Positions 31,213 through 38,344 of a stretch of DNA of 38,344 nt are shown one piece after another; the stretch's first letter is position 1; every line of letters begins with the position of its first letter. The DNA is taken from contig DASXLL010000070.1 in assembly GCA_036496265.1 (NCBI GenBank), positions 1 through 38,344 of the forward strand. Direction: 5' to 3'. The translations under genes were made by a program, and so were the position numbers. Below the pieces are notes generated by a model. That model did no database searches. It had not been told where the DNA came from and worked only from the letters and a program-made list of their open reading frames with translations. The stretch is from CAYLLN01 sp036496265. GTDB lineage: Bacteria > Planctomycetota > Planctomycetia > Pirellulales > Pirellulaceae.

Positions 31213-32604
31213 TCAAAAATCAGACGGACATGAAAATCTGGTTTCGCGCGGATGCCACAGCAGGTTGACCTTGCCAGTTTGGCCCCCACGGTTTTTTGCG
31301 ATGACCAAGTGGGCGAGCCGAGCGGCCGCATCGTCAGGAACATTCGGTGGCATCGGCTGGTGGTGCAGGAAGTACACGCGATCTGCATCCGCCTCCACGG
31401 CGCTGGATTCCGCGAGATGCGATAAATGAGGCTGTTCAGCGGTGTCCGCCTGGCGATTGACTTGATGCAACAAAACGATTGGCATCATCAGCTCTTTCGC
31501 GAGGCGTTTAATGTCTCTGGAGATTCTGGCAACCTGCAGCCTTCGATCGATTCGGCGGTCGTCTGGGTGAGGCTCAACAAGCGATAGATAGTCGATTACC
31601 AACAGTTCCACCCCGTGCCGCGCCTTGTTCAATCGCGCCACGGCTCGAATATCGGACAAGGTTGCGCTAGAGGGCGACCAAATCCTCACCGGGAGATCGG
31701 TCAGGGCATGCGACGCATCTAAGAGCTTTCGGCGATTCTCGGATCCGACACGCCCAGCCAGAACATCACGTGAGTCGAGCCCACTGAACTCGCACAGCTT
31801 GCGGACAGCAAGTTCCGTGCAAAGCATTTCCAGAGAGACGACCAAACTGGGATGGCCTTGCGATGCCGCGTGACAGGCGATGTTCATCCCAAAGGCAGTT
31901 TTGCCTTTGCCCGGCCGAGCCCCCACGACAATAACCTGCCCCGGCCGCATAAGACCGGCCGCTTCGTCAAGGTTTGGCAGCCCTGTCCCCATTCCAGTCG
32001 CCCTGCTCGACTCCATCGCCGTATCAATCTCGGCCAGGGCCGCTTCGGCCGCCTCTCCGATTGTGAAAATCGGTGACCCCGAGCGATGGCCAAACACTGC
32101 GAGCTTACCTTCGACGGTCGCCGAAATGTCCTGAACCGGCAGCCCGTCGTAAGCCTGCTGGAGGCCGATCGTGTAGGCGAGAATCGCCTGGCGAAGCTCA
32201 GACTTCTCCCGGACGATTTCGGCGTAATAAACTACATGCGCGGCGTTTGGCACGGCGTTCGTGACTTTGGCTATGTAAGCCGAGCCGCCGATGGCTTCGA
32301 AGTCTCCAGCGGCCTTCAGGTGATTCACAAGGAGCGTGTCGTCAATGCGCTTGTCGGCCGCGTGCATCGCGGCCAGGTTCTTAAACAGCTTGCGGTTGGC
32401 ATCGTCATAAAAATCATCCGCGCGGATGATCGTCGCCACATCATCGAGCAACGTCGGCAATAAAATAATGCTGCCGAGCACGCCGATTTCCGCTTGAAGA
32501 TCAAACGGCGGCTGCCGGTCCATCAACTCCGTAAGCGGACGGCGGGCGGGCGCGTCGTTGCGGCGAGGTTTCGATTTGCCGTTCTGGGTTTTGACCGCGG
32601 TCAT
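31213..32604 (-). CDS. dnaB: Replicative DNA helicase DnaB
   Basis: A 463-residue hexameric helicase that unwinds DNA ahead of a replication fork. An N-terminal DnaB domain (about 32-135, PPFDLQAEIGVLGSIILLP) is followed by a RecA-like core. Walker A GARPGKGKT is at 228-236, SLVVSLEM precedes the conserved Glu at 259, and Walker B is ELLVIDYLSLV. LLHQVNRQ is the conserved H4-like segment. The start at 32604 overlaps the upstream stop (ATGA), indicating coupling. As a second DnaB next to HTH and replication genes, it most likely serves this mobile element and not the chromosome. Confidence 0.93.
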   Translation of the reverse strand: MTAVKTQNGKSKPRRNDAPARRPLTELMDRQPPFDLQAEIGVLGSIILLPTLLDDVATIIRADDFYDDANRKLFKNLAAMHAADKRIDDTLLVNHLKAAGDFEAIGGSAYIAKVTNAVPNAAHVVYYAEIVREKSELRQAILAYTIGLQQAYDGLPVQDISATVEGKLAVFGHRSGSPIFTIGEAAEAALAEIDTAMESSRATGMGTGLPNLDEAAGLMRPGQVIVVGARPGKGKTAFGMNIACHAASQGHPSLVVSLEMLCTELAVRKLCEFSGLDSRDVLAGRVGSENRRKLLDASHALTDLPVRIWSPSSATLSDIRAVARLNKARHGVELLVIDYLSLVEPHPDDRRIDRRLQVARISRDIKRLAKELMMPIVLLHQVNRQADTAEQPHLSHLAESSAVEADADRVYFLHHQPMPPNVPDDAAARLAHLVIAKNRGGQTGKVNLLWHPRETRFSCPSDF

Positions 32605-33110
32605 TTGCTGTGGGCTCTTCCATTGTCGTGATGAGCTTCCGCTGGCGAGGGCGGCGGCGGCATCCGGCGCTTGATTTCGGGCCACTCGCTAGCTCGATGG
32701 GATGGAGCAGCGGCGGCTGATTTACCGGTTCGATCCTTGAAAGCAAAACCCTGCCATCCGTTTGCCATCGCCTCGCGCAGCGCAGCGGATGCGGCCGCGG
32801 GTCCGAGTTCGCTGCACGTGCCGAGCGCCTGCTTGGCCGCGGTCGGCGTCATCACGTGACCGATTTCGACGCGGTGTTTAAACCAGTCCTCCCAGGCCGA
32901 GAGAAACTCTTGCGTCTGAAGCGCGGAAGGAACCGCCGAGAGATTGAACGTCGCTTGTGACTTCTTTCTTCTGGATGATGATGGTTTCCCATTCCGTGGT
33001 TTACCCCCATCTCCACCGCCGCCGACAGGCGCGCCTTGTATGTCCTGTTCCTGTTCCTGTTCCTGTTCCTGGCTTTGAAGGGGCTTTGAAGGGGCTTTGA
33101 AGGGGCTTTG
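32601..33110 (-). pseudogene. C-terminal half of a frame-split replication protein
   Basis: This frame carries the second half of a phage-type replication protein. It begins with an EQEQEQEQ linker encoded by a hexamer repeat, followed by GGGGDGG and a Ser/Lys-rich stretch. Its C-terminal domain reads FLSAWEDWFKHRVEIGH and ALREAMANGWQGFAF, as in replisome organiser and helicase-loader proteins. It has no credible start of its own; translation must come from the N-terminal half through a frame change at 33078-33110. The stop overlaps the dnaB start, so the position is right for a DnaB loader. Confidence 0.6.
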
Positions 33111-33525
33111 TTTCTTGCCAGTGAAATCCCTTGCCGTACCGTTCAATGAAAGCCGGAAATAGCTGGGATTTCCGTGCTCCTTCGAGCATCTTGTGAATCG
33201 CTTTGACACGGTTGTCGCCCGAACTTAGTTCGCCACCGACCTGGTACGCGGCCATTTCGACGACCCACACCTGCTCGGCATCTTCGTCGTACTGGCAAAA
33301 ACCGGTCTCGCGGACCCTTCGAAGGGCCTTCGAAGCCCCTTCCTGGTTCATGCCGAGTTCGTGGGCAATCACCGCCAGCGGCAAGTAATACAAGCCGAGC
33401 ATGTTGCTGCTCGGGCACGTGATCAAATAAATGGCGAGCAACTGCTCATCGCGGCCCAGTGCGCGAAGCTTCCGGCCGGTCTCGCCAGTCCAAAAACTCG
33501 ATTTGACCGTAGCGTAGTCTCTCAT
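33001..33525 (-). CDS. N-terminal half of a frame-split replication protein
   Basis: From the ATG at 33525 the first ~135 residues are a coherent domain: MRDYATVKSSFWTGETGRKL, LGRDEQLLAIYLITCPSSNM and LAVIAHELGMNQEGASKALR, a winged-helix arrangement used by phage and plasmid replication initiators. LFPAFIERYGKGFHW and SPFKAPSKP follow, after which this frame reads GTGTGTGTG and an Arg-rich tail and stops at 33001. The tail is clearly out of frame, since the natural linker EQEQEQ lies in the +1 frame. The product would be a truncated protein of 174 residues unless frame change occurs. Confidence 0.7.
   Translation of the reverse strand: MRDYATVKSSFWTGETGRKLRALGRDEQLLAIYLITCPSSNMLGLYYLPLAVIAHELGMNQEGASKALRRVRETGFCQYDEDAEQVWVVEMAAYQVGGELSSGDNRVKAIHKMLEGARKSQLFPAFIERYGKGFHWQETKPLQSPFKAPSKPGTGTGTGTGHTRRACRRRWRWG
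33044..33110 (-). repeat. Tandem hexamer and 11-bp repeats inside a coding region
   Basis: On the plus strand CCTGTT is repeated four times (33044-33067). It is followed by GGCTTTG (33071-33077) and three copies of AAGGGGCTTTG (33078-33088, 33089-33099, 33100-33110). The hexamer preserves the frame, but an 11-bp unit changes it. One extra unit, or two fewer, would join the two halves of the replication gene. Confidence 0.85.
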
Positions 33526-33557
33526 CGCGACTCGATCCCCTGTTCGAAACGGCGGCT

Positions 33558-33770
33558 TCAAATCGACAGAGCCAGTAGTGAGGATTCGAGGCCGTGAAGC
33601 AGAGACCGTACACGGCGCCGCTCCCCGCCATCGAGTTGCGATTCACGAAGCTCGGCGGCGATGCTTTCGGCGAGCCGTGTCGTTGAGGCTGCGACCGCTG
33701 CAACCTCGCGGGCGAATGAAAGCCCGGGCCGAGCGAGTTGACGGTCTATCTGACCGACTGTAGAAATCAT
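33558..33770 (-). CDS. Small helical protein
   Basis: A 70-residue protein beginning MISTVGQIDRQLARPGLSFA and continuing with amphipathic helices (REVAAVAASTTRLAESIAAE, ERRRVRSLLHGLESSLLALS). AAGGA lies about 8 nt before the ATG. It lies directly upstream of the split replication gene on the same strand. It may be a regulator or helper in the replication operon; no family is recognised. Confidence 0.6.
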   Translation of the reverse strand: MISTVGQIDRQLARPGLSFAREVAAVAASTTRLAESIAAELRESQLDGGERRRVRSLLHGLESSLLALSI

Positions 33771-33854
33771 CGAAGCGTTCCTTTTCGGGCTGGTAAAACG
33801 AAATTAAAGGGACGTGTGCCCGGCTTTGGCGAGCCGGGCGTTTTTTTGCGCCTA

Positions 33855-34085
33855 TTAGTTCAGGTTCGGGCCTGACCCCTCCCGTATTTCCTGCGCGATT
33901 CGTTTTTGAATCCGCTCGAGCGCGTCGTAAATTACGACGTACTCCTGATCGAGACCGAGTTCGATGACCTGGTTCTGATACGAGGGCCGATCGAGCACTT
34001 CGTTGACGCAATCTCGTGCCGCCGTTCCTGCGGACAGCAGGGCGTTGAGGCGATCGTGGCGGGTCAGCGTCGTTTTCTTGGCCAT
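33855..34085 (-). CDS. Small hypothetical protein
   Basis: A 76-residue protein, mainly helical and acidic in its second half: KKTTLTRHDRLNALLSAGTA, ELGLDQEYVVIYDALERIQK. The ATG at 34085 is preferred to an upstream in-frame start. It lies 15 bp from the next small HTH gene on the same strand. No function can be assigned. It may belong to the small-protein block that precedes the replication genes. Confidence 0.55.
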   Translation of the reverse strand: MAKKTTLTRHDRLNALLSAGTAARDCVNEVLDRPSYQNQVIELGLDQEYVVIYDALERIQKRIAQEIREGSGPNLN

Positions 34086-34100
34086 GTGATTTTCCAACGT

Positions 34101-34376
34101 CTATTGAAAATATTTGGGCGTGTAATTGCCGTTCCGGCGTGGCCGGCGTACCGGTTTGGTCTCTGGCATGCAGGACCGTCGCTGCAGAAACTTCTCAAAC
34201 GCCTCCGGTGATATTCTGTAGCGCGGCCTGCCCAACAAATTGCTCGCGATGTTCACGGCCGAAATTTCGCCATTTTTAATGAACGAAATGACCTTCTCGG
34301 CTTTGCACCCGAGCAGCGATGCGATCGCGGGCGGAGAGAGCCATCGCTCAGGCTTGGCGGGGAGGGCGCTAGGCAT
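34101..34376 (-). CDS. Helix-turn-helix protein (excisionase-like)
   Basis: A 91-residue protein with a typical HTH: LSPPAIASLLGCKAEKVISF, followed by the wing-like GRPRYRISPEAFEKFLQ. The C-terminus is basic (KPVRRPRRNG). Such proteins of the HTH_17 type control excision or replication. The Shine-Dalgarno GGGAG lies inside a strong hairpin formed at the end of the upstream gene (34381-34401). Its start overlaps the upstream stop by 8 bp, so translation is likely coupled to that gene. Confidence 0.7.
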   Translation of the reverse strand: MPSALPAKPERWLSPPAIASLLGCKAEKVISFIKNGEISAVNIASNLLGRPRYRISPEAFEKFLQRRSCMPETKPVRRPRRNGNYTPKYFQ

Positions 34377-34566
34377 GGGCCAGCTCCCTGCGAGGGAGCT
34401 GCTCGACCCACTGCTGTAGGTCTCGCCGCGAGAACCGCAGCTCACCATCGCCCAGGTCCACGACTGGCACGCGGCCCTCACGAACCAGTCGCCGCAGTCG
34501 GAACGGCGTGATGCTCAGCAGCCAGGCGGCGTCGTCGAGCGAAATCAGGATGGCGTGCGTGTCCAT
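34369..34566 (-). CDS. Small helix-turn-helix protein
   Basis: A 65-residue protein almost entirely formed by an HTH_17-type domain: LISLDDAAWLLSITPFRLRR, LVREGRVPVVDLGDGELRFS, RRDLQQWVEQL. This is the excisionase/MerR-like winged HTH, seen here for the third time in the module. No clear Shine-Dalgarno is visible. It overlaps the next HTH gene by 8 bp, and the two are likely to be expressed together. Confidence 0.7.
   Translation of the reverse strand: MDTHAILISLDDAAWLLSITPFRLRRLVREGRVPVVDLGDGELRFSRRDLQQWVEQLPRRELAHA
34381..34401 (-). promoter_or_regulatory. Hairpin sequestering a Shine-Dalgarno
   Basis: CAGCTCCCT (34381-34389) and AGGGAGCTG (34393-34401) form a perfect 9-bp stem with a 3-nt loop on either strand. 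On the minus strand the second arm contains the AGGGAG that should serve as Shine-Dalgarno for the gene starting at 34376. Ribosomes finishing the upstream gene would melt it, giving translational coupling. Confidence 0.5.
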
Positions 34567-34660
34567 GTCGTCATCATTTGCGACAGTGGCACGCGATCAA
34601 CAGCGTCTTCGGCTTGCGCTGAAAAGTTTCGGTATTGTTCGGTTTCGCTTGGGTTTCCGG

Positions 34661-35350
34661 CTACGATTGGCGCGACGTTTTTGATGCGAGGCGATTTTGA
34701 ACATTCTCAGGGAGCTTGCGTACTAACACCTCCACGTATTTCGCGTGAGCCAATGGTGGTCTGGCAAACGGTATCAGTCCGTCGCGGATCATTTTTCGAA
34801 GCGTCGTATCCGAAACCTGGTAGGCGATAGCCAGATTTTTTTTGCTGATTCGCAACACTTCAACGTCAGGGAGCATCGGGGATTCTTGGTCAGGACCCAC
34901 GGTGAACGCGGCCGTCGCCGCCCTGATTTCGGCGTGGATTTGCTCCATCCACACGGCTCTATCCTCGGCCGTGAGAGGACACAGCGATTGACGGAGACCA
35001 TCCAGTTCCCGAGGAGGTTCGTTGGTCGGTAGTCGGCCACCATTTAGCACCAGGGCGCAAATGCCTCTTTCCGTCTCCCTCCCAGCCGAGAGCAGGCGGA
35101 CGACATGCGTACACGCGACCGTCGTTTTGTGCCGGACAAGTCGAAAGGCTTCATCAGTGGCGTCGAGCGTGAGTGCGAAATCCCGCCGATCCTCGCGTGA
35201 AATCTCAAACGGCTTGTCCGCTGCAGCCGCGTCCTCTGCTGCCGCTCGCCATCGACAGATCCCGTGCATCAATAACCCGGCGCTGTACCACAGCGAGCGG
35301 AACTCTTTCGGAAACTGATCGACCGGGACGGGAAGCTGTACCGAGGACAT
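34661..35350 (-). CDS. Hypothetical protein with possible C-terminal HTH
   Basis: A 229-residue protein from the ATG at 35350 (AAAGG about 8 nt upstream). Its first part is helical and charged (PFEISREDRRDFALTLDATD). Its C-terminal part (LRISKKNLAIAYQVSDTTLR, KMIRDGLIPFARPPLAHAKY) looks like an HTH of the kind used by plasmid or phage regulators. The function is unknown. It is the first gene of the leftward transcript that leads to dnaB. A possible role is regulation of that transcript. Confidence 0.6.
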   Translation of the reverse strand: MSSVQLPVPVDQFPKEFRSLWYSAGLLMHGICRWRAAAEDAAAADKPFEISREDRRDFALTLDATDEAFRLVRHKTTVACTHVVRLLSAGRETERGICALVLNGGRLPTNEPPRELDGLRQSLCPLTAEDRAVWMEQIHAEIRAATAAFTVGPDQESPMLPDVEVLRISKKNLAIAYQVSDTTLRKMIRDGLIPFARPPLAHAKYVEVLVRKLPENVQNRLASKTSRQS

Positions 35351-35657
35351 CGCGCTGCCTTTCCATCGATCCGGGCCGAATCCGGCGGCCAACCCCAAAG
35401 GCAGATGGCGCCGGCCGCCGGGCTCGCGTTGTGCTGACGCGCTTCGAATCACGTCAACAACCCGATGCTGATAAGTTTACCGGACAAGGCCACGTCGCGG
35501 CGAGGAATCGGCGATGCAAACCATAACCGCGGGCCAAGTTGGAGGCGCGCACGGGCACGGAAAACTGGCCCTGACCCGACATTGGCCGTTTTTTGCGCCG
35601 CGGCTTTGTGCTCGACTATTTGACCGCCAAGGCTAAAGTGAAGATCAAGCCGAAGTT
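35351..35657. other. Divergent intergenic region
   Basis: This 307-bp region separates a leftward from a rightward gene, so promoters for both should lie here. I could not identify clean -35/-10 pairs, repeats or hairpins. No gene in it is supported. Confidence 0.4.
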
Positions 35658-36233
35658 ATGGCGTCAGTTTCCCAGAATTCGAAAATGCCGCTCGCCACCG
35701 GCCTGGTCGAGCGTGAACCACCAGCCCCCATGTCCACAACGCTTACGCTCGATTTAAATCGCCATCGCTTGTGCTCATGTGGGGAACCGCTCGACACAAA
35801 AGCGAAAAGATGCCGGACGTGTGCTCGCGAATACATGCGACGCCGGAGTGCGAAATCACGCACTCGGGACGTCAGGAGATTCACCGCGGCAGTCGCTCGT
35901 TGCGAGGACAGCGGGGATGCCCGTATTCGTCATCTGGTCGATCAGATGATCAGCCGGTTTCACGGGCTGGATAGCTTCGTGCGTGCATGGGCTGCGGAAA
36001 TCAACGCCGGGCTCCAGCAGGCGCCGGGGAGTGGAGCGATGGTGCGGTCGATGTCCGCATTGATGCGGCTGGTCGAGATGGCCGATCGCACGGCGCAGGA
36101 AGATCAGACGCTAGCCGCCTTGCTCCGCGAGCGGTTTGATACGGAGTTGCGTCGGATCATCGAGGAAAGCCCCCAGACGGTTCTCGATATTGCGAGTACT
36201 TTGGGCTGGCGAGTCTCGCCCCCGCAGTGCTGA
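35658..36233 (+). CDS. Zinc-ribbon protein, possibly frameshifted
   Basis: A 191-residue protein. CSCGEPLDTKAKRCRTCARE (residues 39-58) carries a C-x-C...C-x2-C zinc ribbon. A helical region follows (RRFTAAVARCEDSGDARIRH, MSALMRLVEMADRTAQEDQT). The frame stops just after a run of five C at 36219-36223. An adjacent frame then reads as good protein for 63 codons, so a one-base change may have shortened it. The start at 35658 is uncertain, with 35730 as an alternative. No family is recognised. Confidence 0.55.
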   Translation: MASVSQNSKMPLATGLVEREPPAPMSTTLTLDLNRHRLCSCGEPLDTKAKRCRTCAREYMRRRSAKSRTRDVRRFTAAVARCEDSGDARIRHLVDQMISRFHGLDSFVRAWAAEINAGLQQAPGSGAMVRSMSALMRLVEMADRTAQEDQTLAALLRERFDTELRRIIEESPQTVLDIASTLGWRVSPPQC

Positions 36234-36411
36234 GGAGGCCGCTTACAAAGCAGCTGCTGACCCATACGACCGCTCTCGTTTCGCGAATATTGCGTTATTC
36301 ACGGCCGCCAATAAGATTAAACGGCAACTTGAAACAGCATGGTTCGGCCGACCTACTTATGAGCAAGTCATTCAATATCTTCTGCGACGAATCCTGTCAT
36401 TTAGAGAATGA
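36224..36411 (+). pseudogene. Possible out-of-frame continuation of the zinc-ribbon gene
   Basis: In the frame +1 to the preceding gene the codons read AEEAAYKAAADPYDRSRFAN, IALFTAANKIKRQLETAWFG and RPTYEQVIQYLLRRILSFRE, then stop at 36411. The composition is that of a real helical protein with no start of its own nearby. Deleting one C from the run at 36219-36223 would join it to the preceding gene. It overlaps the start of the DUF3800 gene by 53 bp. Confidence 0.35.
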
Positions 36412-37066
36412 CGGTAAGCCAGTGATGGTTTTGGGTGCGGTTTGGTGCCCAACGGACCGGGTTGCCGCGATATCAAGCCGGCTGTCAGAAATCAAAATTA
36501 AGCACAAATTAACTGCCAAAACCGAATTGAAGTGGACGAAGGTGTCGCCGTTCAAGACAGCGATGTTCTTGGAGCTGTTGGACTATTTTTTTGACGAACA
36601 CGACCTCCACTTTCGGGCGCTTGTCGCGGCCAAGAAGGGCTTAAGGCACGCCGACTATTCGCAGAACCACAATGATTGGTACTACAAAATGTACTTCTCG
36701 ATGGTCAAGGCGGTGCTTTCGCCTGAAGATGAATACATGGTTTACATGGACATCAAGGACACGCGAGGGCGAAAGAAAATTAAGCATCTACATCAATTGC
36801 TTTGCGCCGACATGGATGATTTCTCACGCGAGATCATTAAGAGAATCCAAGTGATCCGCTCACACGAGTCGCACATTATGCAACTGGCTGACTTGCTAAT
36901 AGGCGCAATCTCGTACGTACACCGAAACCTTGCCGGTAACTCAGCAAAAGTAGCGATGGTTGATCGAATAAGGACCAGGACTAGCTACTCGTTGCGAAAA
37001 CCGACGTTACCGCTAGAGGACAAGATGAACCTGTCTTTGTGGAACCCAACCGAGGCATCGCCATGA
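36359..37066 (+). CDS. DUF3800 family protein
   Basis: A 235-residue protein. It begins MSKSFNIFCDESCHLENDG, with the DES motif that opens DUF3800, then MVLGAVWCP. ELKWTKVSP, YMVYMDIKDTRGR and HIMQLADLLIGAISY give the other acidic and conserved positions, in keeping with the RNase H-like or nuclease fold proposed for this family. The ATG at 36359 fits the domain start. The stop overlaps the following start (ATGA). DUF3800 proteins are common in mobile and defence regions, but their substrate is not established. Confidence 0.8.
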   Translation: MSKSFNIFCDESCHLENDGKPVMVLGAVWCPTDRVAAISSRLSEIKIKHKLTAKTELKWTKVSPFKTAMFLELLDYFFDEHDLHFRALVAAKKGLRHADYSQNHNDWYYKMYFSMVKAVLSPEDEYMVYMDIKDTRGRKKIKHLHQLLCADMDDFSREIIKRIQVIRSHESHIMQLADLLIGAISYVHRNLAGNSAKVAMVDRIRTRTSYSLRKPTLPLEDKMNLSLWNPTEASP

Positions 37067-37548
37067 GCACAGCTGGAGCGGCAGACTGGCTGCCACCAAT
37101 GCATGTCGTCATACCATGGACGACAGATACTTTTGATGCGTTGTATTCTGTGTTTGAAAGGGATTTCAAGCACTCGCCACCGACTTATGAAGGAGATCGG
37201 GTGTGGTTTTTCCCGGACATGGAAGACGGAAAGGAAAAAATTTTCTGGCACCTGACCCACAAGGACGACAAACAGGCGGGCGACCGGTTCCCCGATCCTC
37301 GGCGTTGCGAAAGACTACCCTGGGGCCGGCCAATGCTAGACGATCCCAGGCACGCCGAAATTGTGTCGTGGGATTACGAAGAGGGGAAGGGTGATACCAA
37401 AACCTATGTTTGGCTTAAAAAGCGAGACTTCCTGGTGCTTCTCAAGAAATACCCCAATGGCCAGAGGCGACTGATCACTTCATTCCACATTGACTTTGCA
37501 AACTACAGGCGAAAGCTGGAGCGAAAATACGAAGAAAGAATCCAATAA
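37063..37548 (+). CDS. Small partner of the DUF3800 protein
   Basis: A 161-residue protein, translationally coupled to the DUF3800 gene by ATGA. Conserved-looking stretches are KIFWHLTHKDDKQAGDRFPD, RRCERLPWGRPMLDDP and ITSFHIDFANYRRKLERKYE. The order of His, Arg and Lys residues recalls small phage-type nuclease domains (the Barnase/colicin/RelE-like group), but this is only a resemblance. A paired toxin or effector with DUF3800 is possible. The terminator 5 bp downstream closes the unit. Confidence 0.7.
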   Translation: MSTAGAADWLPPMHVVIPWTTDTFDALYSVFERDFKHSPPTYEGDRVWFFPDMEDGKEKIFWHLTHKDDKQAGDRFPDPRRCERLPWGRPMLDDPRHAEIVSWDYEEGKGDTKTYVWLKKRDFLVLLKKYPNGQRRLITSFHIDFANYRRKLERKYEERIQ

Positions 37549-37552
37549 AAAA

Positions 37553-37572
37553 GGCCAACGAAATCGTTGGCC
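37553..37572 (-). terminator. Intrinsic terminator
   Basis: GGCCAACG (37553-37560) and CGTTGGCC (37565-37572) form a perfect 8-bp stem with loop AAAT. On the minus strand it is followed by TTTTTTATT, a classic U tract, so it ends leftward transcription. For the rightward DUF3800 unit the tail CAACTCCTT is weaker, but the hairpin may still act. Confidence 0.75.
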
Positions 37573-37609
37573 CAACTCCTTCTACACTCCGGTAGATGAG
37601 ATATAGCTA

Positions 37610-37792
37610 TTATTCGTCAATCGGGAGGCGTGTCAATACGTTTTCTGCGTGTCGCAAAACCAGTTGGGGAAACGACTTGCGATCAAAAACACAAATGGAC
37701 CAGCAATTGCTGGTGCAGTTGGTATTGACTTGTGATGCGCCCAGCGCTACTGCGCTTTCCGGGTTAGACGCACGCCAACTGAAAAAGTTCAC
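37610..37792 (-). CDS. Possible small hypothetical gene
   Basis: A 60-residue frame from a GTG at 37792, reading MNFFSWRASNPESAVALGAS and ending VLRHAENVLTRLPIDE. It ends just upstream of the minus-strand terminator at 37553, which suits a gene there. No Shine-Dalgarno is clear and no family is recognised. The remainder of the 37573-37947 stretch holds nothing better. Confidence 0.3.
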   Translation of the reverse strand: MNFFSWRASNPESAVALGASQVNTNCTSNCWSICVFDRKSFPQLVLRHAENVLTRLPIDE

Positions 37793-37947
37793 ACGCCAAT
37801 TTCACCCAACGTCAAACGCTCGACCCCTTTTTTCAGCCGGCGGCAGATTCCCAAGAAAAATCACCAGCACCTCGCCGGCAGTCAGTTGAGCTCGAAATCC
37901 CGCTGGCGCTCAGTTCGAGGTGCATATCCACATCAACGACTGGCATG

Positions 37948-38169
37948 CTATGCCGCGATAGATCGCAGAATATTGGCCGTAGAGAGGTCCGCTGTTTCGT
38001 GATCGATGATCGTCTCAATCATCTGCATGATGGTCGCATCTGAGTGCGGTGGCTTGTCGAGATCATCGCCATGAACTGCTTCCCGATATTTTGCGATGAT
38101 TGTCGAAGGGTCGCTGTGCCAAACTTGCCGCAATTGAACCTGCTTGAATTTGCGGTGAAGTGGGGCCAT
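37948..38169 (-). CDS. Small hypothetical protein
   Basis: A 73-residue protein, basic at the start (MAPLHRKFKQVQLRQVWHSD) and then acidic and helical (ATIMQMIETIIDHETADLST, ANILRSIAA). No strong Shine-Dalgarno precedes the ATG at 38169. It is on the same strand as the terminator at 37553 and may share its transcript with the weaker frame at 37610. No family is recognised. The 175 bp to its right, up to the window end, show no gene. Confidence 0.45.
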   Translation of the reverse strand: MAPLHRKFKQVQLRQVWHSDPSTIIAKYREAVHGDDLDKPPHSDATIMQMIETIIDHETADLSTANILRSIAA

Positions 38170-38344
38170 CAGCGGCTTTCGACACGAGGTTCTAAAGATA
38201 CAACGCGGGAACGTGATGTATCGTCATCAAGCGCACACGGTCTTGAATCAGAAGTTGGCACCGGCCAATTGGCTCAAGTATTTTGAGCCCGTGGTGGGCG
38301 CCGCTTCTCGTCGAGCGTTTGACGCCCGACGCACCGCGGCAAAT

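Noticed and set aside
33044..33110. CRISPR-like array
   Set aside because: The repeats are contiguous 6-bp and 11-bp tandem units without spacers and lie inside a coding region.

Overview
The window looks like a chromosomal segment of a Planctomycetota bacterium, probably of the Pirellulales type. The clues are moderate-high GC, short planctomycete-style proteins (a CPICG zinc ribbon ending in HPQCA, and a membrane protein starting NPFTENPYAAP), the adjacent thiS-thiG pair, an lpxA gene showing a lipid A-type outer membrane, and an integrase of a type I associate with planctomycetes. This assignment comes from reading the sequence; no database search was possible.

Positions 1-14160 are ordinary core genome. 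In order they hold a membrane-anchored hypothetical, thiS and thiG, a TPR and AAA-ATPase operon, a nucleotidyltransferase-like gene, a CorA-like membrane protein, threonine aldolase, a head-to-head pair made of a minimal kinase-like gene and a small gene, glycine C-acetyltransferase (kbl), lpxA, a DEAD-box RNA helicase operon, and a run of very small genes (zinc ribbon, one-TM protein, cold-shock protein).

Positions 14160-15600 are a sparsely coding junction with two small genes and tRNA-Phe(GAA). A tyrosine recombinase begins 168 bp to the right of the tRNA and opens an accessory region that continues to the window end. The first part (16.9-24.7 kb) holds a DUF4062 protein, a truncated small gene next to a foreign-looking fragment, and a 620-residue protein that fuses a PfkB sugar/nucleoside kinase, a TIR-like domain and a winged helix. 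Converging on it is a tight four-gene operon: an EctD-like PhyH dioxygenase, a class I/II aminotransferase, a choline-kinase-like phosphotransferase and an APH-type phosphotransferase. The fusion protein is the best candidate for an undescribed, probably immunity-related system. The operon looks like small-molecule tailoring.

The second part (24.7-35.4 kb) is a phage- or ICE-like replication module. Rightward genes are an excisionase-like HTH protein, a clamp-loader-like AAA protein and a DUF932 protein. Leftward genes are several small HTH or unknown proteins, a replication protein split by a frameshift at an 11-bp tandem repeat, a DnaB helicase and a 618-residue Gly/Ala/Pro-rich protein. 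The AAA and DUF932 genes share an unusual leader in which a hairpin sits between a strong Shine-Dalgarno and a start codon 22 nt away. The last part (35.6-38.3 kb) has a zinc-ribbon protein with a possible frameshift, a DUF3800 protein translationally coupled to a small partner, a terminator and weak small genes. I saw no CRISPR array, rRNA or complete insertion sequence.
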